Shown here one piece after another: positions 60,367 to 64,000 of a DNA stretch of 64,000 nucleotides; position 1 is the stretch's first letter; each line of letters opens with the position of its first letter. This stretch comes from Miltoncostaea sp050250915 (GTDB lineage: Bacteria > Actinomycetota > Thermoleophilia > Miltoncostaeales > Miltoncostaeaceae): positions 124,001 to 188,000 of the forward strand of contig JBFWNT010000004.1 in the NCBI GenBank assembly GCA_050250915.1. The letters run 5' to 3'. A program made the translations under genes and the position numbers. The notes below the pieces were generated by a model. It did not search any database. It was given only the letters and a program-made list of their open reading frames with translations, and had not been told where the DNA came from.

Positions 60367-61399
60367 CCGACTCAAGCGCTGGCAGGCCCTTGCGGCGGTC
60401 GCGGCCGCCCTCGGGCTGGCGGCTGCGTGCGGTGAGATCCCCCCGCCGGGGCCGAGCGCCCCGGTGAGACCACACCCAGTCGTGTGGGGCTTCGCTGAGA
60501 ACCTCTACCGTGAGCCCAGTACCATCGATCGCGAAGTGAAGGCGATGGCGCGATCGGGCGCGCAGATCGTACGGACCGACCTCGATGTGACTCCAGCTCA
60601 CGACGCTGCCGTGAAGGCCGCACGGCGCGCCGGTCTGCGCGTCCTCGGCGTCGTCACCGGCGGTAGCCGCGACCCCGCGCAGTACGCCGACCGGATCCAT
60701 GCCATCGTGCGGCACTACGCACCGATGGGCGTGCACCTGTACGAGATCTGGAATGAGCCCAATCTGCCGCAGTTCTGGCCGACGGCGGACGAGCCGGACC
60801 GCGCCGTGGAGGAATACATGCGACTGGTTCGCGCCGCCTACCCCCGCATTAAGGCGGCCGACTCCCACAGCGTCGTCTTGGTCGGGGCGTTGTCGCGCTA
60901 CGAGGCAGTCGACGGACGGCCAAACGACTGGATCGAGAAGATGTACGAACTCGGGCTGAAGGGGAACTTCGACGCGATCTCGCTGCACCCGTATACCTTC
61001 CCGGCAGTGCCGGGTGACGGCTCACAGGACGCGTACGCCTGGGAGCAGATGACGGGCCCATGGGACGATCGCGCCCCCTCCGTCCGTGAGTCCATGATCC
61101 GGCACGGCGATGGCGCCCGCCGGATCTGGATCACCGAGTTCGGGGCGCCGACCGGTGGGAAGCTCGGAGTTCCAGTGTCTGAGGAGCGACAGGCGGAGAT
61201 TCTCCGCCGAGCCACCGAGATGGCCCAGACCTACCCGTGGCTCGGGGGGTTTATCTGGTACTCGCTCCGCGACGCCGGCCCCGACGAGGCGTTCGGCGTG
61301 CTCCGACTGGACTGGACTCCGAAAGCCGCATACGGTGATTACGTCTCGGTCATGCGCCGGACCGCGGGCGTCCCGGCCGGCGCTCCAGCGCGGCCCTGA
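60332..61399 (+). CDS. Lipoprotein glycoside hydrolase (clan GH-A, GH39/GH5-like), start uncertain
   Basis: The mature domain has a TIM-barrel hydrolase pattern with the acid/base Glu in YEIWNEPNLPQFW and the nucleophile Glu in IWITEFGAP, typical of retaining clan A enzymes. Translation upstream of GTG 60464 shows an obvious lipoprotein signal (RLKRWQALAAVAAALGLAAAC), so GTG 60464 is too late. Between the previous in-frame stop (60311) and that signal there is no ATG, GTG or TTG; CTG 60332 or ATC 60356 are the options. I use CTG 60332, overlapping the upstream gene by 35 bp. Confidence 0.82.
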   Translation: MPGASSSTIAASRLKRWQALAAVAAALGLAAACGEIPPPGPSAPVRPHPVVWGFAENLYREPSTIDREVKAMARSGAQIVRTDLDVTPAHDAAVKAARRAGLRVLGVVTGGSRDPAQYADRIHAIVRHYAPMGVHLYEIWNEPNLPQFWPTADEPDRAVEEYMRLVRAAYPRIKAADSHSVVLVGALSRYEAVDGRPNDWIEKMYELGLKGNFDAISLHPYTFPAVPGDGSQDAYAWEQMTGPWDDRAPSVRESMIRHGDGARRIWITEFGAPTGGKLGVPVSEERQAEILRRATEMAQTYPWLGGFIWYSLRDAGPDEAFGVLRLDWTPKAAYGDYVSVMRRTAGVPAGAPARP

Positions 61400-61429
61400 C
61401 CGGCGCCGAGGGCCGAAGGCACGCCGGAT

Positions 61430-62152
61430 TCAGGCCAGGATCTGGATGAGCGCGAGCGTCGCCAGTGTGCCGAAGCACAGCGTGCCGAGTTCAAGCCGGT
61501 GTCGGGTGACAAGCGCGAGCCCGCGATGCTGCGGGATGTCGTACCGTCGTGCAGCGGTCGGGAGCAGCGAGAGCGATCCCGTGACGATCGCAACCGCCAG
61601 GAGCGCCACCGCCAATCCCGTCCACAGAGCGCTGTCGCCGGAGGATTGGACCGGGGTGATCACGGGACCCTGATCGCGTGCCTTCTCGAGCCCACGGGAG
61701 GCCACGAGGGCCGCGGCCTCGCGTGCCTCCCGCTCGGCTGCGCGCCGGCGCGCTAGCGCCGCGAGGCGGCGCCGCTCGGCGAGTTCCCGCTGCCGTAGGA
61801 TCGCTGCGCGGCGCGCCGCAGCCTTCCGTTTCGCCGCCCGAGCCGCCGCCGCCTCGCGTGCGCGTTCGGAGCGAGCGCGTTGCTCTGCCGTGTCCGCGGC
61901 GGTCGGCTCCGAGGATTGCGACGACGGACTGGCCGAGGAGTCGCTCGGCGACGGGCTTCTCGGAGCACGGGTCGGTGGCGGGCTCGGCGTTGCCGGCCGC
62001 GCGGGCGCGGCGGGCACGGGATCCGGCCCAGAGGGCGGGTCCGGTCCACCCAGGGTCAACTGCCCGGCGGCCGTCGGAACGACCACCAGGCAACCGATGC
62101 AGACGGCGAGGACGAGTTGTCTCGTAACGTGCCGGCCCATCCCGGCGCTCAC
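61430..62152 (-). CDS. Secreted or membrane coiled-coil protein
   Basis: The 240-residue protein has an N-terminal signal (HVTRQLVLAVCIGCLVVVPTA) and a Pro/Ser-rich stretch (residues 35-85). An Ala/Arg/Glu-rich helix of about 75 residues follows (AEQRARSERAREAAAARAAK onward), then two membrane helices at the C-terminus. This suggests an extracellular stalk anchored at its end. The GTG start overlaps the oxidase stop as GTGA, so it may anchor or present the oxidase. No family is recognised. Confidence 0.72.
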   Translation of the reverse strand: MSAGMGRHVTRQLVLAVCIGCLVVVPTAAGQLTLGGPDPPSGPDPVPAAPARPATPSPPPTRAPRSPSPSDSSASPSSQSSEPTAADTAEQRARSERAREAAAARAAKRKAAARRAAILRQRELAERRRLAALARRRAAEREAREAAALVASRGLEKARDQGPVITPVQSSGDSALWTGLAVALLAVAIVTGSLSLLPTAARRYDIPQHRGLALVTRHRLELGTLCFGTLATLALIQILA

Positions 62153-64000
62153 CTTGCGCGTGCCAGGACCGTCACTCGCGGCTTCGGCGCCTTCCTCACC
62201 AGCAGCCCCTTCGTAATGGTGCCGACGGTGCCCCCGCGCTTGTCCTCGAGCCGGATGGTCATGCGGAGCTTGAGCGGGAATCGGCGCCCCTTGGTCGAGA
62301 AACGAAGCATAACGGCGACATCGCGTCCTTCGGCACCTGTCACGGTCTTCGAGCTGATCGCGCGGGAGGCGAGGATCTTCGCCCGCTTCGACTGCCCCTT
62401 CGGCAGCGGGAAGAGCCGCACGGTGCTCTTGAACGGGGCGCTCGCCTTCAGCCTCGCGGTCACTGTCGCGCGATTTCGCGCGAACTTCACCGTCGCCGTG
62501 ATCCGCTTGAGCTTGGGGGTGGGACGAACATTGGGCGCCGGGCCCTGGATGACCGTGTCCGGCGCGCCGGGAGTGGCCGGCGGGGTGGGAAGGCCGGTGT
62601 CGAGGCGGATGATCCGGCTCACCGACGGGACCCCCGCCGCGTTGAGCAGGAACAGTTGGTAGTAGCCAGGCGGAGCGGCGTTCATGCTCGAGGGCATGGT
62701 CACCGACACGCCACCGGCCGCGGGCGTCACGTTCAACGACAGCGAGCGCTGGTTCATGTCGTTTGCGTGGGTGGTCGCGCCGAGGCTGATGATCACCGCC
62801 TTGGCGATCGCGTCCGGGGTGCCGATCCCGACCGGCACCCCGTACGGCGTACCCGCGGGCGCCGAGGTGATCGTCGGCCGCCCACCCTTGTAGAGGTACG
62901 GCGGGTTGTAGTACTCGACCCTGCGGTAGGCGCGGTTGCGCGAGTTCTCGGCGCGGTCATCGCCCATCGTCGCCACCCGCCCGTCGGGCAGCAGCAGCGA
63001 GGTGGAGTGATAGGTGCGCTCCTCCTGGGCGGCGTCGGTCTCGATCCACGCCGACCCACCCGCAGGCAGCAGCTCACCCGTGAACACCGGCCCGGCGTAC
63101 TGGTCGCCGTCGATGCTGCCGGCCCCGCCGCCGTTGGTGAACAGCGACCCGTCGGGCAGGATCGTCGTGTTCACGTGGCTGCGGGCCCTGATATTGGGGG
63201 GACCGGAGGTGATCCCACCCGTGGTCATGTTGACCAGCAGCGTCGTGTTGGTCTGGTGCGGGTTCTCATAGCTCGGGGCGATGTTCGAGCCACCGACCAT
63301 CAGGACCGTGTTGGGCCCGTCAGCGCCTCCGGGCAACATCACCGCCGAGCCCCACTCGCGACGCCCGCCCGAGGCCTCGAAGTCCGGCAACGGCGTCGAG
63401 TTGACGATCGACCAGTTCGACGGGTTGATGATGTGGCTGTCGGCCGTGGCGGGGCCGACGGTGATGAGCTTGCCCTGCCCGTTGAGGAACACGTGGGGGT
63501 ACATCCCGAAGAACTGCTCAGCGACCTTCTGAATCGTTCCCACCCCGTTCATGTCCGGTGAGGGGGTGAACACCTCGATATCCGGGTTGTTCCACTCCGA
63601 CGCGCTTGAGGGCGCCGAGTTCAGACCCGCGGTGATCACCACCCGCCCGTCGGCGAGCTCAGTGAGCGTCGGGTACCACCGTCCATCGCGCATCGACGGC
63701 TGCACCGTCCACGTCTCGTTGAACGGGTTGAACGTCAGCACCGCCTTCAGCCCCTCGTACTTCGGGCTGGCAGTCGAGTAATACTTCTCGTTGCCACCCG
63801 CCACCAGCACCCGGCCATCGCGCAGCAACGTCTGCCCAGCGCACCAGATGTTGTACGGCTTGCCGGTGGCCGGATCGATCGGGGGATTCCGCCGCACACT
63901 GGTGCCGGTCGCCGGATCGAACACCCACGCCTCGGCATAGTTGAGGGCGTCGTTGACCTGGGCCTCGTTGCTGCCGTCGTAGGCGAAGTTCGGCTTCTCC
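62149..64000 (-). CDS. Copper radical oxidase, galactose oxidase/GlxA-like (5' end outside window)
   Basis: The visible 616 residues contain a kelch beta-propeller and a DUF1929 C-terminal domain. The copper ligands and radical site of galactose oxidase can be placed: Cys in NIWCAGQTLL, Tyr in GRWYPTLTEL (thioether partner), Tyr-His in RTYHSTSLLLPDGRV and His in ATTHANDMNQRSLSL. A further beta domain of about 120 residues, Lys/Arg rich, follows. Such oxidases convert sugar alcohols or glycolaldehyde to aldehydes with H2O2; GlxA in Streptomyces modifies a surface glycan. The frame stays open to the window end. Confidence 0.92.
   Translation of the reverse strand, partial: EKPNFAYDGSNEAQVNDALNYAEAWVFDPATGTSVRRNPPIDPATGKPYNIWCAGQTLLRDGRVLVAGGNEKYYSTASPKYEGLKAVLTFNPFNETWTVQPSMRDGRWYPTLTELADGRVVITAGLNSAPSSASEWNNPDIEVFTPSPDMNGVGTIQKVAEQFFGMYPHVFLNGQGKLITVGPATADSHIINPSNWSIVNSTPLPDFEASGGRREWGSAVMLPGGADGPNTVLMVGGSNIAPSYENPHQTNTTLLVNMTTGGITSGPPNIRARSHVNTTILPDGSLFTNGGGAGSIDGDQYAGPVFTGELLPAGGSAWIETDAAQEERTYHSTSLLLPDGRVATMGDDRAENSRNRAYRRVEYYNPPYLYKGGRPTITSAPAGTPYGVPVGIGTPDAIAKAVIISLGATTHANDMNQRSLSLNVTPAAGGVSVTMPSSMNAAPPGYYQLFLLNAAGVPSVSRIIRLDTGLPTPPATPGAPDTVIQGPAPNVRPTPKLKRITATVKFARNRATVTARLKASAPFKSTVRLFPLPKGQSKRAKILASRAISSKTVTGAEGRDVAVMLRFSTKGRRFPLKLRMTIRLEDKRGGTVGTITKGLLVRKAPKPRVTVLARAR

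Overview
The window is very GC-rich, coding-dense DNA from an actinobacterium, probably of the Thermoleophilia/Solirubrobacterales type (class inferred, phylum fairly sure). The phylum is supported by the order metG-tatD-rsmA-ispE with rsmI nearby, an acyl-CoA carboxylase epsilon subunit, GTGA/ATGA gene overlaps almost everywhere, and many promoters whose -10 element sits 6-9 nt before an ATG/GTG start, as expected for leaderless mRNAs. No tRNA, rRNA, CRISPR array, insertion sequence or phage gene was recognised.

Layout. 1-8.7 kb: end of a PiT phosphate transporter, a ClC channel with CBS domain, a large Lhr helicase and a secreted protein. 8.7-14.7 kb: fructosamine kinase, low-molecular-weight phosphatase and membrane protein; an ArsR regulator with its own operator and an SRPBCC partner; a Nei/Fpg glycosylase; a YihY membrane protein; a beta-hydroxyacid dehydrogenase. 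14.7-22.8 kb: polyphosphate kinase, a subtilase, a DUF4394 protein, an ECF sigma/anti-sigma pair, an HD-GYP membrane protein and a 26-residue peptide. 22.9-33.5 kb: the ispE/rsmA/tatD/metG block, rsmI, an LCP cell-wall ligase, DUF389 protein, FmdB zinc ribbon behind a CIRCE-like dyad, polysaccharide deacetylase, flippase-like membrane protein and a methyltransferase.

33.9-40.5 kb: a MarR repressor divergent from a seven-gene overlapping operon (ring-cleaving VOC dioxygenase, CMD protein, second VOC protein, maleylacetate reductase, CoA-transferase A and B, thiolase). Together these would take a hydroquinone-type ring through maleylacetate and 3-oxoadipate to succinyl-CoA and acetyl-CoA. 40.5-45.5 kb: pstS, a fused pstC-pstA and pstB, divergent from a PhoB/PhoP-type regulator, with 11-bp-period Pho boxes facing both ways. 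45.5-51.2 kb: principal sigma factor, folE2, ACT protein, deformylase, a tandem array of about 175-bp non-coding units, two unknown proteins and moaE/moaD.

51.2-64 kb: visibly less extreme GC and codon bias. It holds deacetylase-like enzymes and a glycosyltransferase, a complete acyl-CoA carboxylase (beta, epsilon, alpha) behind a B12-domain-less acyl-CoA mutase, and a secreted set (glycoside hydrolase lipoprotein, coiled-coil protein, copper radical oxidase) suggesting surface glycan work.

Most unusual points: two genes (phosphatase, tatD) have no ATG/GTG/TTG where homology demands a start, and both have a GTA overlapping the upstream stop as GTAG; a third (glycoside hydrolase) lacks a canonical start before its lipoprotein signal; twelve TA(C/T)NNT boxes lie just before start codons; and the tandem array has no obvious explanation.
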